Notes under the pieces: generated by a model
What the model was told of the DNA's origin: nothing
Databases searched by the model: none
The model's input: the letters and a program-made list of their open reading frames with translations, nothing else
Source of the DNA: Croceibacterium selenioxidans
GTDB lineage: Bacteria > Pseudomonadota > Alphaproteobacteria > Sphingomonadales > Sphingomonadaceae
Reading direction: 5' to 3'
Length of the DNA: 64,000 nucleotides
NCBI RefSeq assembly: GCF_018599195.1
Contig: NZ_JAHFVK010000002.1
Location: 690,001-754,000 of the forward strand
In this document: one piece after another, positions 57,395-64,000 of the stretch
Position numbering within the stretch: the stretch's first letter is position 1
How the letters are laid out: each line of letters begins with the position of its first letter
Position numbers and translations under genes: made by a program

Positions 57395-58215
57395 TGGGCC
57401 GCGCGATCTTCCGCCGGCCGCTCGAGGGCGTGGCCACGTATTGGCGGGTTCATCGCCGCGACGGCGTGGCGCTCGGCTTCACCAGTCACGACCGCGACTT
57501 GTGGTTCGACGGCCTGCTCCACCGCGCGGCCCCGGGCATGCTACCGAGCGCGATCCGCCGCAGCGCCGACCTTTTTCCCGACAGCGCCGAGGTCCAGGGC
57601 GCGCTCACCCATGGCTCGATCCGAGCGGTCGACCTGACCGAGGGCCGTTTCGACGGGGCAGTGGTCGAGATCGGTGTGGTCGACTGGGAAAGCCTCGCGC
57701 GCATCGTGCTTTATCGCGGCGAGATCGGCACAGTGTCGTCCGAGGCCGGAACCTTCAACGCGGAGCTAAACTCGGCCAAAGCCCTTCTCGACGCCGACGT
57801 GGTGCCGCGCACGAGCCCGGCCTGCCGCGCCCGCTTCTGCGGCCCGGGCTGCACCCTTGCCGCGGTGCGCTTCATCCATGAAGTCACGCTCTCGGTCCTC
57901 GACTCCGAGGCGAGCAAGGTCCGCTTCGCCGGAGCGCCGCCGGCCGCCGCCCTGCACTACGGCAGCCTGCGCTGGCTCGACGGACCGCATGCGGGCTTGG
58001 CGATGGAGGTGGTCTCCGCCGATGCCGACGGACTGGTGCTGGACCAGCCGCTCGATCCCGACCTGCCCCCCGGCACCCGCGCCCTGCTCCGCGAAGGTTG
58101 CGATCATACGCTGCGCACTTGCCACGAGCGTTTCGGCAATTCGGTGAATTTCAGAGGCGAGCCCTTCCTGCCCGGCAACGACGTGATCGCCCGTTATCCC
58201 GTGGCCAAGGCATGA
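57394..58215 (+). CDS. DUF2163 tail hub protein (g13)
   Basis: 273 residues; ATG at 57394 shares its A with the g12 stop. DUF2163: YWRVHRRDGVALGFTSHDRDLWFDGLLHRAAPGMLPSAI, TEGRFDGAVVEIGVVDW, GEIGTVSSEAGTFNAELNSAKALL and the C-terminal YGSLRWLDGPHAGLAMEVV, CDHTLRTCHERFGNSVNFRGEPFLPGNDV. Cysteines in ACRARFCGPGC and HTLRTCHERF could bind an iron-sulfur cluster, as seen for the RcGTA hub protein. It forms part of the baseplate hub. Confidence 0.93.
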   Translation: MGRAIFRRPLEGVATYWRVHRRDGVALGFTSHDRDLWFDGLLHRAAPGMLPSAIRRSADLFPDSAEVQGALTHGSIRAVDLTEGRFDGAVVEIGVVDWESLARIVLYRGEIGTVSSEAGTFNAELNSAKALLDADVVPRTSPACRARFCGPGCTLAAVRFIHEVTLSVLDSEASKVRFAGAPPAAALHYGSLRWLDGPHAGLAMEVVSADADGLVLDQPLDPDLPPGTRALLREGCDHTLRTCHERFGNSVNFRGEPFLPGNDVIARYPVAKA

Positions 58216-58649
58216 GCCCGCCGTTGGCCTTGGCTCGTGCCGCCGAGAGCCTCGTGGGCACGCCCTTCCGCCTCCACGGGCGCGATCCCGGTCATGGCCT
58301 CGATTGCTTGGGCCTGGTCGGCGCCGCGCTCGCTGCCATCGGCAGGCCGGTCCCGCTGCCGGTCGGATACCGCCTCAAACAAAGGGATATCCGGCCCTTT
58401 CTCGAAGCCGCCGATCACGCCGGGCTGATTGCTGTGCGAAGGCTCGTCGAGCCGGGAGATATTGCGCTGGTCCAGCCCGGTCCCGCGCAGCACCACTTGC
58501 TGATTGCCACTACCGGCGGGCGGTTCGTCCATGCCCATGCGCAACTCGGTCGCGTCGTCCTGACGCCCCTGCCGCCGCCCTGGCCGGTGGTGAGGCAATG
58601 GCGCATCGGCGGAGGGCCCGCAGCCTCAATTCAGTCCCCAGTCCAATAG
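58212..58649 (+). CDS. NlpC/P60 cell-wall peptidase of the tail (g14)
   Basis: 145 residues from the ATG at 58212, overlapping g13 by 4 bases. The catalytic Cys32 is in GHGLDCLGLVGAALA, and the His is in AQHHLLIATTGGRFVHAH. It is the tail-tip peptidoglycan hydrolase homologue of RcGTA g14, helping particles cross the recipient cell wall. Confidence 0.93.
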   Translation: MSPPLALARAAESLVGTPFRLHGRDPGHGLDCLGLVGAALAAIGRPVPLPVGYRLKQRDIRPFLEAADHAGLIAVRRLVEPGDIALVQPGPAQHHLLIATTGGRFVHAHAQLGRVVLTPLPPPWPVVRQWRIGGGPAASIQSPVQ

Positions 58650-58658
58650 GTTCACACC

Positions 58659-60839
58659 ATGGCTACATTAGTCTTCACCGCGATCGGCACAGCGATCGGC
58701 GGGCCGCTCGGCGGCGCCCTGGGCTCGTTGATCGGCGGCCAGATCGACCGCGCGGTTTTCGGGAGCGGCAAGCGCGAAGGGCCGCGGCTCAAGGAGCTGG
58801 CCGTTACCACATCGAGCTACGGGACGCCGATCGCCCGTCATTTCGGCACCATGCGCGCATCAGGCAGCATCATCTGGGCAACCGATCTCGTCGAAGCCAA
58901 GGAAAAGAGCGGCGGCAAGGGCAAGCCTTCGGTCACCAGCTACAGCTACTCGGTCTCGTTCGCGGTGGCTTTGTCGAGCCGACCCATCCGACGACTGGGA
59001 CGCATCTGGGCCGACGGCAACCTGCTGCGCGGAGCGGCGGGCGACCTCAAGGCCGGAGGGGAGCTGCGGATCTATCGCGGGTACGGCGACCAACCGCTCG
59101 ATCCGCTGATCGCCTCTGCCGAGGGCGGCGCCTGTTCCGCGTTTCGGGGGCTCGCCTATTGCGTGTTCGAAGCGCTCCAGCTGGCCGACTTCGGCAATCG
59201 CATACCCGCCCTGACGTTCGAGATCGTGGCGGACGACGGCGCGGTTTCGCTGGCGCAACTGGTCGAGCCCCTGGCCGGGCAGATCGAGACATCCGCCGCG
59301 CTGCCCGGACTGCGCGGCTTCAGCGACGAGGGCGGACCGCTGGCCGCGACGCTGGCATCGGTCGACCAGGTCTATCCGCTCACCAGCGAAGCGATCGGCG
59401 AGCGGCTCTCGATCACTAGCGCCGGATTGCCCACGGCGAACATGCCGACGCTGCCAGAGGCTGCGGTCGACAGCGGCGAAGACAGCTTCGGGGGCGCGGC
59501 TGGACAGATGCGCCGCCGGGCGCCCGAAGCGCAGGAGGTACCCGATGGGCTGCGCTACTACGACATTGGGCGCGACTATCAGGCGGGCTTGCAACGCGCT
59601 GATGGGCAGGCCCGTGCCGGCGAGAGCCGGATCATGGAGTTCCCCGGCGCGCTCGATGCCGGCACAGCGCGAAACCTGGCCAACGCGGCCGCCGACCGCG
59701 CCAGGTGGGCGCGCGACACTCTCGCCTGGCGTGTTGCCGAACTCGACCCATCGCTTCGGCCAGGAGCGATTGTGCGCGTGCCGGGAGAGGCCGGTAATTG
59801 GCGCATCGAAACCTGGGAATGGCGCGAGCATGGTGTCGAACTCGAACTTCGGCGCTTGCCGGGCGGCCCGGCGAGAACGGGCGAGGCCGATCCCGGACGT
59901 TCGCTCGCCGCTCCGGATCTCATAGCCACGCCGACCGTGCTGGTGGCCTACGAGCTGCCGTGGGACGGCGCGGGCGTCGATGCCCGTGTGATCGAGGTGG
60001 CCGCCTCCGCCCAAACGCCGGGTTGGCGAGGGGCCGCGCTCTATCTCGAACAGACGGGAGAGATGATCCCGGCGGGCGGGAGCGGGAGCGCTCGTAGTGT
60101 AATCGGGCGCACCGTTACCGCGCTGCCGGCCTCGGCGAGCTTGCGGTTCGAACCTGACGCGGCCTTCGAGGTCGATCTCGTGGCCGACGACCTTGGGTTG
60201 AGCAATGCAACCCTTGAGGGGCTCGCGCTCGGAGCCAATCGCGCGCTAGTCGGCGGGGAGCTGCTGCAATTTGCCCGGGCGCGGCGGTTGGGCGGCGGCC
60301 GCTGGAGATTGCAGGGACTGCTCCGCGGTCGCGGCGGGACCGAAGGCGCGGCCGCGGTGGTTCTGGCACCTGGCGCGCCGTTCGTCCTGCTCGATGGTTC
60401 CTCGCGAGCCCTTGATCCCGCAAGCCTGGGTGCGCCCGAAGCCCAAAGCGTGATTGCGATCGGTCTGGCCGATGACGATCCGGCCGTGGCGGAGGTGCTC
60501 AACCCCGGTCTGGCCCAACGTCCGCTCAGCCCGGTCCATCCGCGATCGCTCAGAACGACTGAAGGCGGCCTGATGCTGCATTGGACCCGGCGAGCGCGCG
60601 GGACCTGGGCCTGGACCTCCGGGGTCGAGACCCCGCTCGGCGAGCCCGAATCTTATCTCGTGGGGCTCGGCGAGGCGGCGTCCCCCCTACTTCACTGGCA
60701 ACCGGACCGCTGCGAACTCGAACTGCCGCCGGCGCTCCTCGGCCAACTGGTGACTCAATACGCGGGCCAGCCGCTGTGGGTCCGCCAGATCGGCCGCTTT
60801 GCCAATTCCGATCCGCTCTTGCTCACCACCCTCGCCTGA
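58659..60839 (+). CDS. Tail tip/host-specificity protein (g15), without a GTA TIM-barrel domain
   Basis: 726 residues with a glycine-rich N-terminus (TAIGTAIGGPLGGALGSLIGGQID) and KREGPRLKELAVTTSSYGTPIARHFGTMRASGSIIWATDLVE, the start of the megatron hub protein. A Phage-tail_3-like domain follows: LRYYDIGRDYQAGLQRADG, ANAAADRARWARDTLAWRVAELDPSLRPGAIVRV. The C-terminal third is fibronectin/carbohydrate-like with PVHPRSLRTTEGGLML. RcGTA g15 has about 1300 residues with a TIM-barrel domain before Phage-tail_3; here that insert is missing, consistent with a TIM-like region in g12. Confidence 0.9.
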   Translation: MATLVFTAIGTAIGGPLGGALGSLIGGQIDRAVFGSGKREGPRLKELAVTTSSYGTPIARHFGTMRASGSIIWATDLVEAKEKSGGKGKPSVTSYSYSVSFAVALSSRPIRRLGRIWADGNLLRGAAGDLKAGGELRIYRGYGDQPLDPLIASAEGGACSAFRGLAYCVFEALQLADFGNRIPALTFEIVADDGAVSLAQLVEPLAGQIETSAALPGLRGFSDEGGPLAATLASVDQVYPLTSEAIGERLSITSAGLPTANMPTLPEAAVDSGEDSFGGAAGQMRRRAPEAQEVPDGLRYYDIGRDYQAGLQRADGQARAGESRIMEFPGALDAGTARNLANAAADRARWARDTLAWRVAELDPSLRPGAIVRVPGEAGNWRIETWEWREHGVELELRRLPGGPARTGEADPGRSLAAPDLIATPTVLVAYELPWDGAGVDARVIEVAASAQTPGWRGAALYLEQTGEMIPAGGSGSARSVIGRTVTALPASASLRFEPDAAFEVDLVADDLGLSNATLEGLALGANRALVGGELLQFARARRLGGGRWRLQGLLRGRGGTEGAAAVVLAPGAPFVLLDGSSRALDPASLGAPEAQSVIAIGLADDDPAVAEVLNPGLAQRPLSPVHPRSLRTTEGGLMLHWTRRARGTWAWTSGVETPLGEPESYLVGLGEAASPLLHWQPDRCELELPPALLGQLVTQYAGQPLWVRQIGRFANSDPLLLTTLA

Positions 60840-60860
60840 CGGCCTACCGAAAGACCTGCC

Positions 60861-61319
60861 ATGACCGATCCGATCGCGTTCACTTCCGCCAGCGCCCGTT
60901 ACCGCCTGCCTATGCTTTTCGCGGGGCAGACGCAGAAAGAATTCTTCGTGAACGAGGCCCATGCCCTGACAGACGCCCTGCTCCACCCCGCCATCGAAGG
61001 AGAGGCCGACAGTCCCCCAACCAAGCCTCGCGAAGGGGAATGCTGGCTGGTCGGCCCTGCGGCCTCAGGCTCTTGGACGGGGCATTCCGGCCGGCTTGCC
61101 TCCTTTCAGGCAGGCGCCTGGCTGTTCATCGAACCGCGCGATGGCTTGAAGGTTCTTGACCGCGCGAGGGGGCAGGAGATCCGCTTTCGCGGCGGATGGG
61201 TGCGCGCGGAGCGAGTAGCAGCGCCGACGGGCGGGGCGACTATCGACGCCGAGGCGAGAACGGCCATCGCGCAACTCGTCGCGGCCCTTGTCGACGGCGG
61301 CATTCTCGCCGAAAGCTGA
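60861..61319 (+). CDS. DUF2793 tail-associated protein
   Basis: 152 residues starting at the ATG at 60861. The DUF2793 domain is visible: ARYRLPMLFAGQTQKEFFVNEAHALTDALLHPAIEGEADSPPTKPREGECWLVGPAASG and AGAWLFIEPRDGLKVLDRARGQEIRF. DUF2793 proteins are tail-fibre-associated in alphaproteobacterial phages and GTAs. It is the last gene of the cluster. Confidence 0.9.
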   Translation: MTDPIAFTSASARYRLPMLFAGQTQKEFFVNEAHALTDALLHPAIEGEADSPPTKPREGECWLVGPAASGSWTGHSGRLASFQAGAWLFIEPRDGLKVLDRARGQEIRFRGGWVRAERVAAPTGGATIDAEARTAIAQLVAALVDGGILAES

Positions 61320-61381
61320 TCCGGAGCCTTTGGCGCGTTTTGCCGTTATGCTCCCATACGTTCACAGGAAGGTCGCCGTCC

Positions 61382-61912
61382 ATGAAGCTTGCCCTCGTCT
61401 CCGCCGCCCCGCTCCTGGCTCTTCTGGCAGCGTGCCAGTCGGTCGCCGATGAGCAGCCTTCGGATCGCCTGGCGCAGGCGAGCCTGCGCCTCGCTAACGG
61501 CCAGCCCGCCGGCACTGCGCAAGTCCTGGCGAACGGATCACAGGTCAACGTCACCGTTGCGTTGACCGGCATCTCACCCGGGGTCCACGGCATGCACCTG
61601 CACACGACCGGTTCGTGCGACGCGCCGGAGTTCACCTCGGCCGGTGCGCACCTGAACCCGGGGCATCGTGAGCACGGCACCGATAATCCCGCGGGCTCGC
61701 ACCTGGGCGACCTCCCCAATGTCACTATCGGCGCCAACGGAACCGGCTCGGCCAGCGCGACACTCCATGGCACGCGCGACGAGGTCCTCGCGCAGCTGTT
61801 CGATGCCGATGGGACCGCGATCGTCGTCCACGCCAGCGCCGACGATTACCGCACCGATCCTTCGGGCAATTCGGGCGGGCGCATCGCCTGCGGCGTGCTT
61901 ACGCGAAGCTGA
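61382..61912 (+). CDS. sodC: Cu/Zn superoxide dismutase, lipoprotein
   Basis: 176 residues from the ATG at 61382. Lipobox LLAAC places Cys18 as the lipid site. Copper/zinc ligands are present: HGMHLHTTGSC, GAHLNPGHREHG, GSHLGDLPN, VVHASADDY, and the active-site Arg and disulfide in SGGRIACGV. It removes superoxide in the periplasm. Its 3' end overlaps the convergent MFS gene by 14 bases. Confidence 0.97.
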   Translation: MKLALVSAAPLLALLAACQSVADEQPSDRLAQASLRLANGQPAGTAQVLANGSQVNVTVALTGISPGVHGMHLHTTGSCDAPEFTSAGAHLNPGHREHGTDNPAGSHLGDLPNVTIGANGTGSASATLHGTRDEVLAQLFDADGTAIVVHASADDYRTDPSGNSGGRIACGVLTRS

Positions 61913-63470
61913 GCTCGCCTCCGCTAGCCGCCGCGCGGTCGATGCGTGACGCCTCGGCCGCGGGGTAGGCCCGGATCGCTATCACCAGGGCGACAACCCC
62001 GAAGGGCACAGCGGCGAGGTTGGCGATCACGCCGCTGCCCAGATTGCCGGTCATTTCGGAAACCAGCCCGGCGGTAAAGGGTCCGAAGGCCAACCCGATC
62101 AGGGTCGCGCCGAGGAAGAAGATCGCCGTCGCCGTACCGCGCATGTGCGGCAGCACCAGAGACTGGGTCGCGGCCGCCGAGGCTCCCATGGCCGAGGAAG
62201 TAGCGAACTGGAGCAAAAAACTGCAGACAAAGAACGTGTTCGGGTCCGCCGTCCGATAGCCGATCAGTACCAGCGGAATCGGGCCGAGGAGCCCGCCGAA
62301 CACCACCCACAAGCGCCCTGCCTCGTGCAAGCGATGGCAGCGGTCGGCCAGCCAGCCGCCCCCGATCACGCCGAGGAACCCGCCGAGCGCCGCCGGAGCC
62401 CCAATCATCCAGCCCAGCTCTATCTTGCTCAGACCGAACGTCCGTTCCGCGTAGGGCGCGGCCCAGTAGGACACGGTATAACCGGTGTACGACACGATCG
62501 CGTAAGCCAGTACTATGCCAACGAAGGCCGGCGTCCTCCAGGTGAGTTGGAAAGTCGGCTCATCCTTGACCCGCAGCGAACAGGCCCAGCTGAAGACCGC
62601 GTAGCAGCCGATCGCGACGAACCACATCTGCTCCGGATTGCCGAGGGCCGCTGACAATAAAACCGCAGCGAGCGCCAGGACAGCCGCCGCCGCAAGATTG
62701 AGGCCGAGCGCCCTGCCCCCCCGCCGCGCCGCGCCGAGGAAGGTGAACGGGGGAACGATCTCGAGCACCTCTCCGACGAAGTTGGGCCAGGCACGCGGAT
62801 CGCCCCGGCTCGGCATTCCTTCGCTCGCTCCCCTGACGGGTTCGCGGAGCGAGAAGACCAACAAGGCCAGCAACAGCCCGGGCAAGCCGACAGCGAGGAA
62901 GGCCGCCTGCCAACCGACCAATCCGCCGGGTCCGCCATCGGGCCAGGCCCGGTTCCAGCCTTCGACGATCATGCCCCCAAGCAGCAAGGACAGCCCGCTG
63001 CCGACGAACAGCCCGGCCGAGTAGATCCCGATCGCCGTCGCCCGCAGGCGCTGCGGAAACCAGTCCGCTATCAACGAGTAGGCGCTGGGGCTGGCGGTTG
63101 CCTCCCCCACACCCACGCCCACGCGAGCCGCGGCGAGCGTGGCGCCGTGGCGGGCCAACCCGGAAAGCGCGGTCATGAACGACCACAAGGTCAGGCCCAG
63201 GGCGAGCAGTTTCGTACGGTTCCACCCGTCGGCCAGCCGGCCCAACGGGATGCCGAACAGGGCGTAGAAAATCGCGAAGGCCGTGCCGTAGAGGAAGCCC
63301 AGCTGTGCGTCGGTTAGGTGAAGGTCGGCCTTGATGTCGTTGGCGAGGATCGAGAGAATCTGCCGGTCGATGAAATTGACCATGTAGACGACGAATAGGA
63401 CGCCGAGTGCATACCAGCTGTAGGCCGGCACCGGCCTGTCGTGTCTGTTGATAGGACCCACCCCCTCCAT
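61899..63470 (-). CDS. MFS transporter (spinster-like)
   Basis: 523 residues from the ATG at 63470 (MEGVGPINRHDRPVP). Twelve membrane helices with spinster-type MFS motifs: MVNFIDRQILSILANDIKADLHLTDAQLGFLYGTAFAIFYALFGIPLGRLADGWNRTKLLALGL and GVGVGEATASPSAYSLIADWFPQRLRATAIGIYSAG. A long central loop with EPVRGASEGMPSRG joins the halves. The family includes sphingolipid and other lipid or organic acid transporters. Substrate is unknown. Confidence 0.92.
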   Translation of the reverse strand: MEGVGPINRHDRPVPAYSWYALGVLFVVYMVNFIDRQILSILANDIKADLHLTDAQLGFLYGTAFAIFYALFGIPLGRLADGWNRTKLLALGLTLWSFMTALSGLARHGATLAAARVGVGVGEATASPSAYSLIADWFPQRLRATAIGIYSAGLFVGSGLSLLLGGMIVEGWNRAWPDGGPGGLVGWQAAFLAVGLPGLLLALLVFSLREPVRGASEGMPSRGDPRAWPNFVGEVLEIVPPFTFLGAARRGGRALGLNLAAAAVLALAAVLLSAALGNPEQMWFVAIGCYAVFSWACSLRVKDEPTFQLTWRTPAFVGIVLAYAIVSYTGYTVSYWAAPYAERTFGLSKIELGWMIGAPAALGGFLGVIGGGWLADRCHRLHEAGRLWVVFGGLLGPIPLVLIGYRTADPNTFFVCSFLLQFATSSAMGASAAATQSLVLPHMRGTATAIFFLGATLIGLAFGPFTAGLVSEMTGNLGSGVIANLAAVPFGVVALVIAIRAYPAAEASRIDRAAASGGELSFA

Positions 63471-63474
63471 AAAC

Positions 63475-64000
63475 TCAGTTCCCGGGCGGCGTTGCGGCGT
63501 AAGGCGTCGGATCGTTGACCCCGGCCTCGGCAAACCCGGCACGGCGCAGGCGGCAGCTGTCGCACAGCCCGCAGGCCTTGCCGTCCTTGGTAGGATCGTA
63601 GCACGACCAACTCATCGCCGGATCGAGACCCAGCCGCGCGGTTTCCTGCGCGATCCGGGCCTTGCCCCAGTGTTGCAGCGGAGCATGGATCTGGAATGGC
63701 CGGCCCTCGGCCCCCTCCTTTGTCGCCAGCCGCGCGGTTTCCGTGAAGCTGGCGATGAATTCCGGGCGGCAGTCGGGATAGCCCGAATAGTCGAGCGCGT
63801 TGACACCGATGAAGATGTCATGCGCTCCTATCGCTTCGGCCCAGGCGAGCGTGAGTGAGAGGAATACGAGATTGCGGGCCGGGACATAGGTGACCGGGAT
63901 CTCCGCACCCAGCCCCCCCTTGGGCACTTCGATGTCGCTGGTCAGGGCCGAACCGCCGAACTGACGCAGGTCCAGCGGCAGGATGACATGACGCGCGGCA
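63475..64000 (-). CDS. queC: QueC, 7-cyano-7-deazaguanine synthase (C-terminal part)
   Basis: The reading frame is open to the window edge, so the N-terminus with the ATP-binding loop lies outside. The visible part has [53 protein letters not shown] and the zinc-binding cysteines [27 protein letters not shown]. QueC makes preQ0 for queuosine. The gene is 4 bases upstream of the MFS gene on the same strand, so they may be co-transcribed. Confidence 0.95.
   Translation of the reverse strand, partial: AARHVILPLDLRQFGGSALTSDIEVPKGGLGAEIPVTYVPARNLVFLSLTLAWAEAIGAHDIFIGVNALDYSGYPDCRPEFIASFTETARLATKEGAEGRPFQIHAPLQHWGKARIAQETARLGLDPAMSWSCYDPTKDGKACGLCDSCRLRRAGFAEAGVNDPTPYAATPPGN

Noticed and set aside
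45004-61381. Prophage interpretation of the capsid/tail cluster
   Set aside because: Order and families match gene transfer agents, and no repressor, integrase, replication or lysis genes are present.

Overview
The window looks like chromosomal DNA of a sphingomonad (Alphaproteobacteria, Sphingomonadales; an Erythrobacteraceae or Novosphingobium-like lineage is my guess). Signs are the high GC content, an Atm1-type ABC exporter, a COQ9-family protein, the ubiquinol-cytochrome c chaperone next to a DUF177/YceD protein, an acyl carrier protein directly followed by a serine palmitoyltransferase-like enzyme (sphingolipid synthesis), DivK, and a Rhodobacter-type gene transfer agent cluster. I could run no searches, so family names rest on motif recognition.

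Layout. 1-19.6 kb is housekeeping: the tail of a flippase-like protein, a retropepsin-like protein, the Atm1-type exporter, a cytochrome c'-like protein with two related membrane proteins, hslUV, bamE, a bc1-complex chaperone, ssb, feoAB with a dyad operator candidate, coq9 with an ankyrin gene, an SCO copper chaperone, ribD-ribE, an aromatic aminotransferase and eipA. A tRNA-Ser(GCU) lies at 19.8 kb. 19.9-24.2 kb is an apparent signalling operon running from an outer-membrane barrel through a cupredoxin-like protein to a GGDEF-EAL protein.

24.4-37.4 kb is the most unusual part. A BTAD/SARP-type regulator converges on a gene for a YcaO-TfuA fusion protein. That gene is preceded by a 96-residue protein that could be its substrate, with a small inverted repeat over its ribosome binding site. 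An AT-rich spacer then separates these genes from a divergent type IV secretion operon (virB1, B2, B3, B4, B6, B9, B10, B11) with no VirB5, VirB7, VirB8, VirD4 or relaxase. YcaO and TfuA proteins work together in backbone thioamidation and other RiPP-type peptide or protein modification, so this is the best candidate for an undescribed system here.

37.4-45.0 kb is housekeeping and accessory: a FemAB-like acetyltransferase, GDPD, RidA-like, HAD and DUF3572 genes (the last apparently without an ATG/GTG/TTG start), divK, an orphan Pycsar-effector-like membrane protein, the ACP-SPT pair, an unknown membrane protein and a YqaA-type protein. 45.0-61.3 kb is a gene transfer agent structural cluster from terminase to tail fibre. 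It is interrupted by an SLC13-type transporter and by four palindromic repeat blocks, and has a rearranged tail-tip domain architecture. The window ends with sodC, an MFS transporter and the C-terminal part of queC.
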